Both the position numbers and the translations under genes were made by a program. Positions 35,610 through 47,059 of a DNA stretch of 64,000 bases are shown here, in pieces (within the stretch, counting starts at the first letter, position 1; every line of letters begins with the position of its first letter). Below the pieces are notes generated by a model. It was not told the origin of the DNA, ran no database searches, and was given only the letters and a program-made list of their open reading frames with translations. The stretch is from assembly GCA_025677825.1 (NCBI GenBank), contig JAIXMO010000008.1:248001-312000 (forward strand), in the 5' to 3' direction. The DNA comes from Helicostylum pulchrum (Eukaryota; Mucoromycota; Mucoromycetes; Mucorales; Mucoraceae).

Positions 35610-35790
35610 GCGGCTCTATTTAGGGGCGACCAGATTTAAGGGTAGGGTCGATTTATGGGTGGATTTCTCCAGAACATCTTTCCCCCCCCCCGCTTTAACC
35701 CCTCTATCACCACTATTCAATTTAAGGGTGGAATCCAACTTCACCGGTTCTCTTGGATAGACCAACAGGCTGTAGCAAATAGCAACAAAT
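35610..35790. repeat. Probable dispersed element (MITE-like fragment)
   Basis: A short GC-richer block starts CAGTAGCGGCTCTATTTAGG, reminiscent of a hAT-like terminal end, and contains GGGTGGATTTCTCCAG, a C10 run and TCTTGGATAGACCAACAGGC followed by TGTA. The last phrase recurs in variant form in both inverted-repeat arms (about 5000 and 2925), and the GGGTGGATTT phrase recurs near 5170 and 2757. A matching opposite terminus was not found downstream, so it may be truncated. Confidence 0.5.
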
Positions 35791-38094
35791 TTCAAGCAAA
35801 AAAACTCAAACATATTCCAATGTTCGATGTAATTATGTGCCCGGAAGAGGTGTGCTCAGTTTTACTCTAGTAACTTTGCATTATTTGTGAGTTTATCCGA
35901 AGAATCAACATCTCTAATCACTTTTTTTTTCAGCCGGAGTTTGCTCGAGAAGGCTCTTAAAGCTGATTAGAATATCCTTGATCCAACTAAATAATCTCAT
36001 TGCGAGATTGTTTCCTACTGCAATTCATCAAAATAAAAATATGTACAGAATGAAAGTCCGGCATTTTTTTTTTCAAGACGTTTGATGTCCATATTGACTG
36101 TTACATCTCCTCGAAGAGGGGGATCTTATAAGAAAGCCAGAGATAAAGAAGTCAACGATAGACATATACCACTTTGATTGATATCATATTTGTAACACAT
36201 TATCTCCAAACTCGCGGGGACGACGACTCCACTGAGCGTAGCTAGTTTTATCATTCTTTTGTTTTCTCCCTAAATTATTCAAGTACAACAGAACAAAAAA
36301 TAAATCATTTTTTATGCCGTATTCTATCACAATTGTGATAAAAGAGCTTTTTTATTGATTTTTTCCCCTCTCTTTAACTTCTTTATTCTTTTTGTTTTGT
36401 TTTGTAATAACGGTACGTGTATACTAGTGTTATTTCAGCCTACTCACATTTTTTTTATTCCAGGCACTACTGTTGGGGGTGCAGATATATCCGAAATGGG
36501 TGCTCTTTTAAAGCCTTTGTGTTGGATTGATGTTCTTTATACCGTATATCTCCTGGGCTGGTTGTTAGGGGGGTAAGGCGTCGTAAGTATGCACGAAGTT
36601 AAACACTCCATCATTTTCTTGCCACTTTTTCTCCTCTGGTTATGTCTCCGAGGGTAGTCAAGGTATTGTATACACTTCCTCAAGTTAAATAAAGAGATAC
36701 GCGACTAGGGTAGGTCTTGTACGACTCTTGATAGCCGAAGCCTTGTTATGCTTGTTTATATGGATGTATTGGTGGCTCTGGCGCACTAATATTTAGTGAT
36801 CTTCCTGCTGTGGTGAATCGGAAAGCTCCTAGGTGTAGGCTTTCTTTCTAATCTTGGTTTTACTGGATGTGATGGTTCTGCCTGTTTCCCTGGTTTCTTG
36901 GCCTCTGGTTTTTTTTAGCTGTACTTACTCGGTCCAACCCTTGGTGACGGGTTCACTGTATCCTTGATTTACTTCCTTCTCAAGTTCCTATTACTGTGAA
37001 AATATCTTCTATTTGAGGGTTCTAAAGAATACCAGCCCAAAAAAAAACAAAAAAAAAATCTACAATACTAAACATTTTGTCTAATAGCTATAAAACTATG
37101 TCAAGAAAATCGTAAGTGGAAACAGGTTGGTTCCTGATCTGAAGGTAAAATTAAGATGAAAAAAGATTGTCTGCATCTAGGTTCTCTTTTTCGTGAAACC
37201 ACGGTGGGCTGATAGCTAACGTCTTTACAAAGGAGTCATCGGTACTGAAGCATGCACTTGTGTAACAAGGTTAGGTCGTCAGGTGTAGTATATATATTAA
37301 CCTGAGTCAAGTGTCTCAATAGCTTAGCTTGGGGCCACATAAGTGTGTACGCCTGGTGAGATGCAATCGACACGGGGATAAAATATAGAAACGGTGTGGT
37401 GTGCTTGCGTGAACATAGTTCTTCGCCATATGCTCCGATCTTCTCTGTACCGGTTTTCTGCGATATCTAGAGGCTGTCCTCAGTTCAAAGTAAGGTAGTC
37501 TGGGCAGTAGCTGGGGTCTGCGATGATGAAAACTGAGGGGACGGGACCAGATGTGTTTCCACCTTCATGTGGCTGATCCTGTTAGTATCAAAGTGTTCTT
37601 TTATTTTATAAAGGTTTGCTTTGAGAACCAAGAGAAACACACTTTAATTAAATAAAAACTACTTTTTTTTTCTTTTTTTTTTTGCAAGTAAATACTTTTA
37701 AAATTATATGACATCTTCTTACAAGTACGTAAACTTGAGACTATGATTCTTCTATTCCAATTCTATACTATTAAAGATTCCGCATATGGTTTGCTTGATG
37801 TGATAAAATCAAAGATATATTGTAAGTGGATATGAAGATTAGTGACGCTCTTGAAATTATTGGTCCGTATCACAAAAGAAAATGTACTGTCAATTGCAAG
37901 AGTGTAATAATAAAGGGATGATTAGAAGGCAAACCCTCTCAATGCCACGCTTTATACAAGGTTTGTTATGCCCAGCAAAAAGACTGCTTTTTTAAAAGAT
38001 CTGACTTTGGAAAGATATAGTTACAAATTTGACAAATATCAATAGCCTTTTTTTTCTTTTTCATTCCCAAGGAAAAAAGAAAAAGAAAAAAGAA
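35791..38094. other. Gene-poor interval with a less AT-rich island
   Basis: No supported gene. About 36460-37600 is noticeably richer in G and C and lacks the long homopolymers of its surroundings, yet no frame stays open for long on either strand. It may be an old element or non-coding transcript. The frame at 36355-36576 has no motif. The last 50 bp are an A/G-rich leader before the UFL1 ATG. Confidence 0.5.
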
Positions 38095-40739
38095 ATGCCA
38101 GTTACGATTCAACCCAACTTATTTGTTCAGTTTGTCGAGCAAGGGATTAAGAAGGGCTTACTTCGAGATGTAACTCGAACCTTAGATGGCGAGTATTACT
38201 TGGACTTGAAATACTTGAAAGAGACTATTTCACAACAAGTGGAGACCCACGGTAGAGTTTTCTGTGTAGCCCTCCAAACAAAGCATTTTATTTATTATCT
38301 TTCATATAATAGGAAAAATCAATGTTGAAAAATTGGCAGAAATCCTTGCAGTTGAACAATTCACAGTAGAAAAAGCAATTGAGGAGCTGTTGAATATAAA
38401 AGATTGGACTGTAATTGATGATTTAGTGCTTACACCGTAAGATTATAATCATTATGTTAGTGTGTGTGTATTTATGACTTTTTGGGTTAGAGCTTTCATG
38501 GAAAATTTAGAAGAACAAGTTGAATTACAAATAATCAAGTCTGGTTCCATATCTATTGTAGCTCAGGCACAACAAATGAAATTACCTTATAGTTTACTTA
38601 AATCTGTAAAGCAATTAAAAAATAATGTAAAAAGATTATTTTTGTTTACTTACAAAGTTAAAATAGGTTATCGATTCATTTGATGGATACGTTATATACA
38701 GCCAAATACCCGACGTTATCTCAACAACAGAATACATTGAAAATTGCAGATCCAAAATACGCAAGGCATTGGAATCCACTGATGAGTAACACTGTCTTTC
38801 AAAAATATATTGTATTCGAATATCCGACTTACACGTTATTTCCTGTATTGTAGACCAATGCCAATGTTTAAACTTCAAAAATCACAAAGTATATCTGAAG
38901 ATATGTTCTATTGTAAGTTGAAGTAATATATTTATTCATTAAAAGGTAATAACATTATTTTATAGTGTTGCTTGAGCAAATTGTCAAAGACAGTGGATTT
39001 ACACTTGGTATACTGCGAGGAAAGAGAAGTAGAGCTATTTTTGAACCCAAAAGCTATAGAACTAGACAAATTGCATTGATAAAATCTATTTTTGATTCTA
39101 ATGACTGCATCAGTAAAGTATATAAAAACAAGTGTATGACGAGACTTTTTATTTACATATTTTCATTGTTATTAGGCTTACATACAATTGGGAATTTGTA
39201 TCCATATTCTACAGCTGTAGACTTGATTGCTGATAATTATGATGCCAATACGTACTTGATACTTAATTCATGTGTCATTAAAACTTCAGTTAAAGACAAG
39301 GCAAAAGATATATTAGAATCTGTTACAGATTACTGTGATTTAAATGTAAGCAAAAATATATCTACTATGTATATTCATTATCTCACTTTCTCAAATAAAC
39401 AAAAGGATTACTTGCCTACAAACTTGACGTTTGGCGATGTAAATAAAGTAATGGAAATCATCATCTCAGAAGTTAATACAAATAACAATCAAAACAAGTG
39501 GATTATATTGGAAGGTGGTTATGTCACAACACCTAATTTTATTAACAATACAGTTTTGCAAACCAAAAACTATCTAAGAAATTTAGCTCGCTCAATAAAG
39601 CAAAACAATAAACACGAATCACCAACGACAGCTAAAATGAGTCCAGTTCAAGTAAGTTTGTAATATAGGCGAATAATAATTTTTTGTTGCTAACCTACCG
39701 TTTAGATTGTTAAAGCACTTGAAAGTACTGGTTGCTCTCATAATATCGCAGAAAAAATAGCACCGTTTGCAAGAATACCAATTATAAATCAATTTGATGA
39801 TATATTACAAACACCTTATATTGAAGCAGAAGAGATTGTGTCTGCCGATGAATGGGTAGTTGAACATAAGGCACAAGAATTAGCTGCACTTTTAAATATT
39901 CGTAAATCAATTTATTTTAATTTCAAGGCAACTCAATTATTTCAAGGTCTGTGTATGTTTTTTAACTTTTTTTATTGTAAGGCTAAAACTTTTTTAAATT
40001 AGATACATCTGCTCAAAAAAGTTTACAAAAGTTTATATTAAAAAATCAATGCACAGATTTTCTCTATCATCTTGTCCTTTACTCGGTTTTATCACAGTCG
40101 TTTAATAAGACAGAAGTAGCGCAATCAACATCTTTATGTATTACAATTGACGATATTGAAAAGCAGAGTATTGTGGACGCCAAACAACAGAAATGTGTGA
40201 TTGCATATTTTATAAGAGAAAATGACCATAAATATGACAAGACATCTATTATTGAAATTGAAGAAATTATAAAGAAAAAGGATGTCGGACTGTTCATCAA
40301 TGAAATATTAATCAAGGATAAACAGCACTTATTCACAGAAGAACTTGACAATGATCAAATGAAAAGGTAAAATGGTATACACACACACATATATAATATG
40401 TATAATACAACTAATAAACGATAATAATGTAGTACGGCAAATATGATTATACATCAACAATTGCATAACCAACTACAAGGACTAAAAATATCTGCTAATT
40501 CGGCACCACAATTATTACATTTGACGACGCTGCTTTTATTTCAAAAACTATTTGGAGTTCCACTTTATGTATCAGGAAAGTTTGTTCCTGTGATATTAGC
40601 GGAAATCAAGTGTAAATTAGAACCAGAGCAACAACAATTATTAGAAACAGCTCACTTGTCTATTATTAACAATAGCCGTGAAGATCATTTGGAGCATTAT
40701 AAAGAATTAAAGATGATTGGTATGAGTTATGCACTGTAA
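38095..40739 (+). CDS. UFL1: UFL1-like E3 UFM1-protein ligase
   Basis: UFL1 transfers the ubiquitin-like modifier UFM1 to ER-bound ribosomes with its partner DDRGK1. Eleven exons give 689 residues (human about 794): 38095-38251, 38313-38436, 38491-38626, 38667-38785, 38854-38912, 38966-39112, 39176-39345, 39406-39651, 39706-39946, 40003-40366 and 40433-40739. Supporting stretches are TRTLDGEYYLDLKYLKETIS with GKINVEKLAEIL (N-terminal winged helix), SGSISIVAQAQQMKLPYSLL, ATQLFQDTSAQKSL, and the C-terminal PQLLHLTTLLLFQKLFGVPL with FVPVILAEIKCKLEPEQQQL. Domain order and spacing match animal and plant UFL1. The middle low-complexity Lys-rich linker of animals is missing, which explains the shorter length. 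The pathway is missing from most Dikarya, so presence here is informative. The intron at 39346-39405 is 60 nt and stop-free in frame. Confidence 0.85.
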
Positions 40740-40780
40740 GAAAAATTGTATAAAAAAGGGAATTTTTTTATTTTTTTTCT

Positions 40781-40793
<13 letters not shown>

Positions 40794-40815
<22 letters not shown>
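40794..40815. repeat. CT dinucleotide run in the F-box gene leader
   Basis: Eleven CT units end 12 bp before the ATG at 40827. Only 87 bp separate the UFL1 stop from this ATG, so the promoter of the F-box gene must be very compact or lie inside UFL1. Confidence 0.9.
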
Positions 40816-40820
<5 letters not shown>

Positions 40821-40826
40821 ATAAAA

Positions 40827-41699
40827 ATGGAGAAACATTTACCTGCAGAAATTTTATTGATTATAGGAAATTATGTACAATTTAAAGAATATATTCAATT
40901 ATCACAAACGTGTAAAACGATAGAAAGAATATTAACATCATCAAGTGCAGTGAATTATTTAAACGATCGATTTAAATTTGGACAAGATACTGGAGCACTT
41001 TTACTATTTACATATTACAACATACTTTATGTACCTAAAACGATTAGAAGTGTAGTTTTAAATCACTTTATTGGTACTTCAAATCAAGATATGGCATCTC
41101 TTATCAAAGGATGGTCGATTATTCATGCAATTCGTTGTTCGGATCCGGGCAAATTTATGACAATGTTATTAGACGACGGAAAAGCTAAAAAACAAAGTAC
41201 AGAAAATAGCGAGGAATCGATTTTAAAACAGCAGCAATTATTTGCAACTGAAATTTTAGACGATATTATAGATTCGCATATTGGTTATAAAACCCAAGTT
41301 TGTAAATCCAAGACATATCAATCGGTTTTTAAAAAACTTGTTCTATTGGGAGATTTAAGAACAGTAGAACATTGTTTAAGGAGTTTGGGTTCACCAGTCG
41401 ATTCAATTATTATATTTGATATGGATTATTATAATAGATTTCCGTTAAATAGCAGAAGAATTATTACAACAGCGAAAACAACAAAGAAAGTAGTAAAATG
41501 CGTACCACATATATTCTTGTCTGTCGAGATTATTTGCAAAAACGGTCTATATTTCAATTACAATTCGGATCAAATGTCTAGATTGACTGAAGATCTGCTA
41601 AAACAATATAATATTCTAGTAGAGCGTGAAAGTAAATACAAGTCTTTAAATAATAGTGATAATAATACAAATCATCAATGCTTTATAAATTATAATTAA
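40827..41699 (+). CDS. F-box protein, intronless (290 aa)
   Basis: The protein starts MEKHLPAEILLIIGNYVQFK followed by QLSQTCKTIERIL, a clear N-terminal F-box (about residues 4-45) that would dock on Skp1 in an SCF ubiquitin ligase. The rest has no WD40 or leucine-rich repeats. It has a helical middle region and a tail rich in Asn and Ser, so the substrate is unknown. There are no introns, in contrast with most neighbours. The stop is 13 bp from the stop of the convergent GDPD gene, so their 3' ends must overlap. Codon third positions are A/T rich but clearly coding. Confidence 0.85.
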   Translation: MEKHLPAEILLIIGNYVQFKEYIQLSQTCKTIERILTSSSAVNYLNDRFKFGQDTGALLLFTYYNILYVPKTIRSVVLNHFIGTSNQDMASLIKGWSIIHAIRCSDPGKFMTMLLDDGKAKKQSTENSEESILKQQQLFATEILDDIIDSHIGYKTQVCKSKTYQSVFKKLVLLGDLRTVEHCLRSLGSPVDSIIIFDMDYYNRFPLNSRRIITTAKTTKKVVKCVPHIFLSVEIICKNGLYFNYNSDQMSRLTEDLLKQYNILVERESKYKSLNNSDNNTNHQCFINYN

Positions 41700-41712
41700 A
41701 ATAAACAACTAT

Positions 41713-42847
41713 TTATACACCAATCACTGTCCAACTTGCTAAACCCATTACTTTAGTCACCATATAAAGATAAGCTCTTCTACGTCTTGATGATAAATAA
41801 GTATCCGTCTTTACAAACTCTTGATAATCTTCTGGTCCATTTACAGTTTTAACTATTTCATGTACGTTCTCTAATAAAACCCGAACATTATCACCAATCA
41901 CACCATCTACTTTCCATAAAACACAAGTCTTCATCTGTAACGGATCATTGATTGTCCAAGTAAACACACGTTTATTGCGCGTGTGAGCTTCCTTAATAAG
42001 TGATTGGCCATCTGATCCAGCTAAAGCGGCAAAGGGTAAACTAAGACAATCTACGTTGTCTAAAAAGTAATTGCGAGCTGCTGAAAGTGAGATACCAATA
42101 AAGCAGAACTTGAACGTTGGAAATAATTCTTTTGCCCTTTCAAGGAACTCAATATTCCAAATACCAATAACTAATTGATCACATAATTTAGCATGCTGAA
42201 CCAAGTATGTTTCAACTAATTTATGCAAAACGTCTAATATTTCAATAGGATTATCATACTAAGTATATGGGAACATTTATTATTATTAGTTATCAATGTG
42301 ATACACCCCCTGTTACTGCTTCATTCTTATTATTAGTTACCTTAATATCAACAATCATATAAAGTCCTTCAATTGAACTCACTTCAGGTTGAGTTAATAA
42401 ATCAAGGACATCTTTAAATCTGGGAATAGCTTGAGATGGTTCCGCCTTGGTAGTTAATCCATCAATATATCCATGCCAGTTACTCTCTCTAACAGGCCCT
42501 TTACCAGTACTAGTTCTATCCAATGTTAAATCGTGCATAACAACAATTTCGTTATCTTTACTGAGACGGATATCTGGGATTAAACATATTAGTAACGTCA
42601 CATACCCCTCTTTTTCTTTTATTTTCTTCTTACCTCCTTCCAATGCAGTTGTACCAGCTTTTACTGCGTTAGTATATGAAATTAAAGTATTTTCCGGGTT
42701 TTCAGCCGAAAATCCACGATGAGCAATAATATCAGGCATACCTTTTAGTAATAATAAAAAAAAAGTTAGATTGAGAAGAGCATTTGTAGTAGATAATTTG
42801 TACTTACGAAGGCTAAAATTAGCGTCTTTATCAATAACTTCAGACAT
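41713..42847 (-). CDS. Glycerophosphodiester phosphodiesterase family protein (Pgc1-like)
   Basis: Four exons give 308 residues: 42847-42808, 42741-42634, 42573-42341 and 42258-41713. The GDPD catalytic motifs are present: IIAHRGFSAENPENTLISY (catalytic HR plus E-N-T), a metal-binding pair in ALEGDIRLSKD, the second histidine in VVMHDLTLDRTS, and MIVDIK further on. C-terminal blocks VIGIWNIEFLERAKELFP and NKRVFTWTINDP with DGVIGDN resemble yeast Pgc1, a phosphatidylglycerol phospholipase C, more than glycerophosphocholine-type enzymes. The last 30 residues (RRRRAYLYMVTKVMGLASW) could form a membrane-associated tail, as in Pgc1. Substrate is inferred only from this resemblance. The gene converges on the F-box gene with 13 bp between stops. 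Confidence 0.9.
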
Positions 42848-43774
42848 GATTAAAATGTGTCTGAATAAGATATATGTTTAAAGGAAAAGATGAAAGAAAA
42901 AACAAAAAAACCCCTAAAAAAAAAAAATAGAAATATATAATTAAATCTCGGGTTTCACTGGCCCTGTCTTACTTGAATTTAAATCTTATTTTCGATAATC
43001 ATTCTATATGTCTTGTTTGGCTATATTATTCATATGATACCTTAATCACATTAGCTAAATTACTAGTATGCAATTATATATTATGAATAATCTTTAATAA
43101 TATAAACACTATCGGTATATTTTATCCGCCAAAAATATTATTCAAAAATTAGAAAAAAAAACTCAAAAGACCATGCTGTTATCTATTTGTTTACCATAAC
43201 CAGCCTAGCCTAAAAATTAGGTCAGGTCTATTTTAAAATGAAAGTGTGTACCTTTTGTTACAGTTTTAGTGGTGACAACTGCTAGAAAAAAAAAGTATAC
43301 TTCTAATGATTAGTAACATAGAGCTATATTGACAGTAAGAACCTTCAAGCCGTAAACATTGTACCTTTTAATCTAACAGAGGCCCTTAACTACACATACA
43401 TTTTAAATAAGCGGTAAAAGCGTCCGAACTTTCGAAGAGCGTAAAGTGGTGTACACCCTTATAACTTATAACGGTATCTATCAACGACGTGTTATGCCAT
43501 TTATCCGATTACATATGCAGGAGAAAAGAAACTAGTAACATCTACTTGCTAGTTAAAAAAAAAAAAATCATTCCTAGCCCGAATCATTTTACTGCCTGTC
43601 ACAGTTCATCACTGCAGAAATAAAAATAAAATCTTAAGGGGCAAATAGGCTGTTTTTCTTTTGACATTTTAGCTCTGAGGTCTCTAGCTAAATATGCCAA
43701 GTAGTTATAGGATCCAAAGATTTTTACTTTTTTTTTCTTTTGTTTTTATTTGCACGTAAAAAGGAAAAAATAAT
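42848..43774. other. Intergenic region
   Basis: AT-rich sequence between the GDPD start and the PRP18 stop. No coding signal or distinctive repeat was seen. Confidence 0.6.
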
Positions 43775-45234
43775 TTAAGAGATTTGACTAAGAGTGTAAG
43801 GAGGATATTTGGTTTGAGCAAAAGTCATTAAACGCTTAACAGACTGAATCCACTTTCTTGATGCTTCATCGTTCAATACATGAGCTACTTGAGATGAGAA
43901 AATCTTTTCACGAGCAGAACGTTCATGAATACTATTAAAAAGAAGATAAATTTAACAAATGACACCATGTATATTATGCAAAAAAAAAACCACGTACCCA
44001 ACCATGGTAACACCAATAGGCCAAGGAGCGTTACCAATTGATAACTGAAGATAAGCATCCTGTGCGTCTCTATACAATCTAACCTGCATTCTTTGAGCAA
44101 TTTCAGCAACACGAGCAAGAATATCTGGCTCTAATGTTCTCTTCTTTAATTGACGCATCAAAGGTTTGATATATTCTGCTGTTTGTTTTTGTAATACTGC
44201 TGCTCTTTTACCAGGTCCACTTCTCTTTTCCTCTTCTGGACGATCTGCCATTGCTTCCTCCCACTCTTCCAACGTATGCTATAAAAAAAAACAGAATATT
44301 GAATTTAGTTCACTACCACAAAATCACTCTTTTTTTCTTTAACTTACAGCAAAATAAGCATAAATTTGAGAATAAAGTTTATCAATATCTGTTTGAAGTA
44401 ATCCTATTTCAATAGGTTCAACAACAAGTGTTGTTTTCTTTATCTTCTTTTTATCATCCACTGGTCCTCCCTTTTGCTTCAAATCATCAAGACGCATATT
44501 TGTTTCCATCTCTTCTAATGTTCTCATAAAATCGTTACGGCCTTGATCCTATAAGACTTTTTTAGTTTTTCCCTTTTTAACCAATACTTGTACAAAAAAA
44601 AAACTTACTCCTGATTGTTCATCCATAAGTTCTAAAGCACGAAGACGAACTTTACATTGTTTATCCGTCTCACCAAATAATCGAATAGGTTGTCCCATTG
44701 CTCGTAAACGACGAACACATTCCTCTCGTGAAATATTAAAAGCTTCGATAACTTCTTCCTAAAGTAATAATAACTTTTAGATCGATGATGGTGGAATGAC
44801 AAAAAAAAAAGTTAAATGATCTTACTGGTTGATCCTTTGCTTTTTCTTCAGCAATAGCGGTTTGTCTATCGAGTTCATGTTTACGTTTTTTCTATAAATG
44901 TTGATTAGATTCAAAAACACACAAAAAAAAAATAGTCTTTTTAGCCTACCTCTTCTTCTTCTTCAAGACGTGCTTTTTTCTATAATGAGAAAAAAAAAGT
45001 ACTATTAATACACAAGATACTTTTCTTGGTTGACTTTATCGTTACTCGTACCTGTCTTTCTTTTTCTTCTCTTTCCTTTTCTTTTTTTCGGTACTCTTCT
45101 TCACGAATTCTTTCCAATTCAGCTCTACTGACATACTTTAATTTTTTATCCGCTCCTCCGCGTTTCTCTACTGCTTCCAAAAGCTTACGCTTTTTAGAAA
45201 TCTCTTCTTGAATAACATCTTTAAGGAAATCCAT
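43775..45234 (-). CDS. PRP18: Pre-mRNA-splicing factor Prp18
   Basis: Prp18 acts with Slu7 in the second catalytic step of splicing. Seven exons give 355 residues (human 342): 45234-45052, 44979-44950, 44891-44826, 44758-44609, 44548-44348, 44278-43998 and 43931-43775. The N-terminus is charged and helical ([19 protein letters not shown]). A PRP4-type motif follows ([20 protein letters not shown]), and the C-terminal Prp18 domain has [24 protein letters not shown] [39 protein letters not shown] and [20 protein letters not shown]. All are near-invariant in the family. Exon 2 is only 30 nt. Essential or near-essential splicing function fits this intron-rich genome. Confidence 0.96.
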
Positions 45235-46680
45235 TATTGTTTTTTTAAAAGAGTTTTTTAAAAAAAAGTAGTGAATGGAAAAACTACAATAGAAAAAAAA
45301 AATATTTAAACAAACCAATCACGTGATTAGAATGCAAAAGCAGAGTCGTGTAACCAAATAATTCCCTGCTGCAGAAAAGGTAGGCTACGGCACACATAAA
45401 AAAAAAATCTCAATATACTTACCTGGTGCACTGTTGATACCCTTGAAAAGTATTAATAAAACAGACTATTGATCTAGTATGCTGTCCTTAACGGGTATGG
45501 CTACTTCCAATCCTACCAAATGGTACTGTAATTTCGTAGACTACCTTTATTCTTGTTAAAGATCTAAACAACTTTAGTCTTATTTTTCTTTGTTAACTAC
45601 AGTTAGATTCTGGAACAATAAACGTTTGTATATCAGATTAAATAACGGATACTATTGATAGATCAATCAGGACCCCTCAATCATGTATACAAGGGAAAGT
45701 AAATTCAGTTCTATACTACACAACCAAGTGATAATGTGCATAATGATAATTTTGTTTCTTGTATAAAAATTAATTTGTTTATTACGTAAAAATTGCCAAT
45801 AGGAATAGCTCATCACACCCTTGTTTAGATACGTATAACGGACTAACTAACGTAATCGCTTGACCATTGACCAACAAATGTTCCAATTAGTATATTGCAT
45901 TCTAATTTATTCAAATACATGCAAAGTTAAGCTGATAGTTATAAATAGCTATGATAGAAGCGAAGTAAGTAACGTGTTAATCATAAATCTGATACATACC
46001 TTGGAAAAAAAAAACCTGCAAAAGATAGTTAGCGCGTTAAGAGTTTAAGATAAAAGATTTATACATACCTGGAAGAAAAAAAGATCTATAAATAATACTT
46101 CACTAAAGCATGTAATAGAAATGAAGTAAATATACTTGCATACTCATCAGCTTAAATGTCAAATATTAAAAAAAATGTTACCTAGTTGTAACCCTTTCTT
46201 ACTCCATTATTTCTGTACTTAAAGTAGATTATTCTGTTAATAAGCACCACCGTTTGGTTAGCTTTAATGACGACCAACGAAGAGCTGAAAGTTATTGCGC
46301 CGAATGTAAGAAATAAATGGGATCTTAATAGGCATAAATAATCCGAAAAATAGGTAACTTTTGCCAAAAATAAAAAAAAAACTCTCATATTCAATATATA
46401 ACATAAACACAAAACTGGTTTAGCTCATGACCCAGATACTGGTTGTGTAATTTTCACGGAACCTAGGCTTTTTTATCTCAAACCAATTTATTCGGCGTGA
46501 GAAGTTTTTAAAAATAAAAACTGTACTAAAAGTTAATCTTTTTTATCATACAAAGGGAGTAAAATATATCATACAAGTTCTCCCAGAAATTAACAGTTAT
46601 ATAAATCCATTAAAAAAAAAATTCGTTTTTCACTTTCTTCACTCCTTTTTTTTCTACAAACTACTTTCCTTTAAAATTAC
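45235..46680. other. Intergenic region
   Basis: AT-rich with no supported gene. A weak, diverged direct repeat of about 110 bp may exist at 45940-46130: both halves have ATACATACCT(T)GGAA followed by an A run and GAAGTAA(G/A)TA. It ends in a T/C-rich leader before the frame at 46681. Confidence 0.5.
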
Positions 46681-46872
46681 ATGTCTCTTATTATAAAAAT
46701 CGCTTCTGTAAACTTGCGTGCCTTTTGCTTTAAGGCGCTCCTCTGTGTGTCTTTTGGTATAATCATCTCGTCTACAAGTGTACTATTAGGTGTCTTTTGG
46801 TTTAGGCTGATCCCCTATGTGTATGTTCCGGCCCAGGTCCTTTCTTATTACTCTGAGAAGACTTTTAACTGA
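46681..46872 (+). CDS. Possible small hydrophobic protein or first exon (63 aa), uncertain
   Basis: An ATG frame follows a CT-rich leader like those of accepted genes here. The product, beginning MSLIIKIASVNLRAFCFKAL, is strongly hydrophobic with a likely transmembrane span (VSFGIIISSTSVLLGVFWF). It may be a short membrane protein, or a first exon of the broken gene that follows at 47060. No family is recognised, and GC content is higher than in the flanks. Confidence 0.35.
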   Translation: MSLIIKIASVNLRAFCFKALLCVSFGIIISSTSVLLGVFWFRLIPYVYVPAQVLSYYSEKTFN

Positions 46873-47059
46873 TAGTATCGCCCATTCTATTGACCACAAA
46901 CTATTTCCTTATGATTGAAGGTCATTTTTATCTGTGATCAATTTATTTAACGCCGGACGGAGCACTTTTGATATGAATCTTTGATAAATCAGTGTGATAA
47001 ATTGGCAAAAAAAAAAAAAAAAAAGGTAAAAACGATAAATTATTTCTTTTTCGTTTTTC

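Noticed and set aside
38636..38878. 80-codon minus frame over UFL1
   Set aside because: It is antisense to exons that encode conserved UFL1 sequence.
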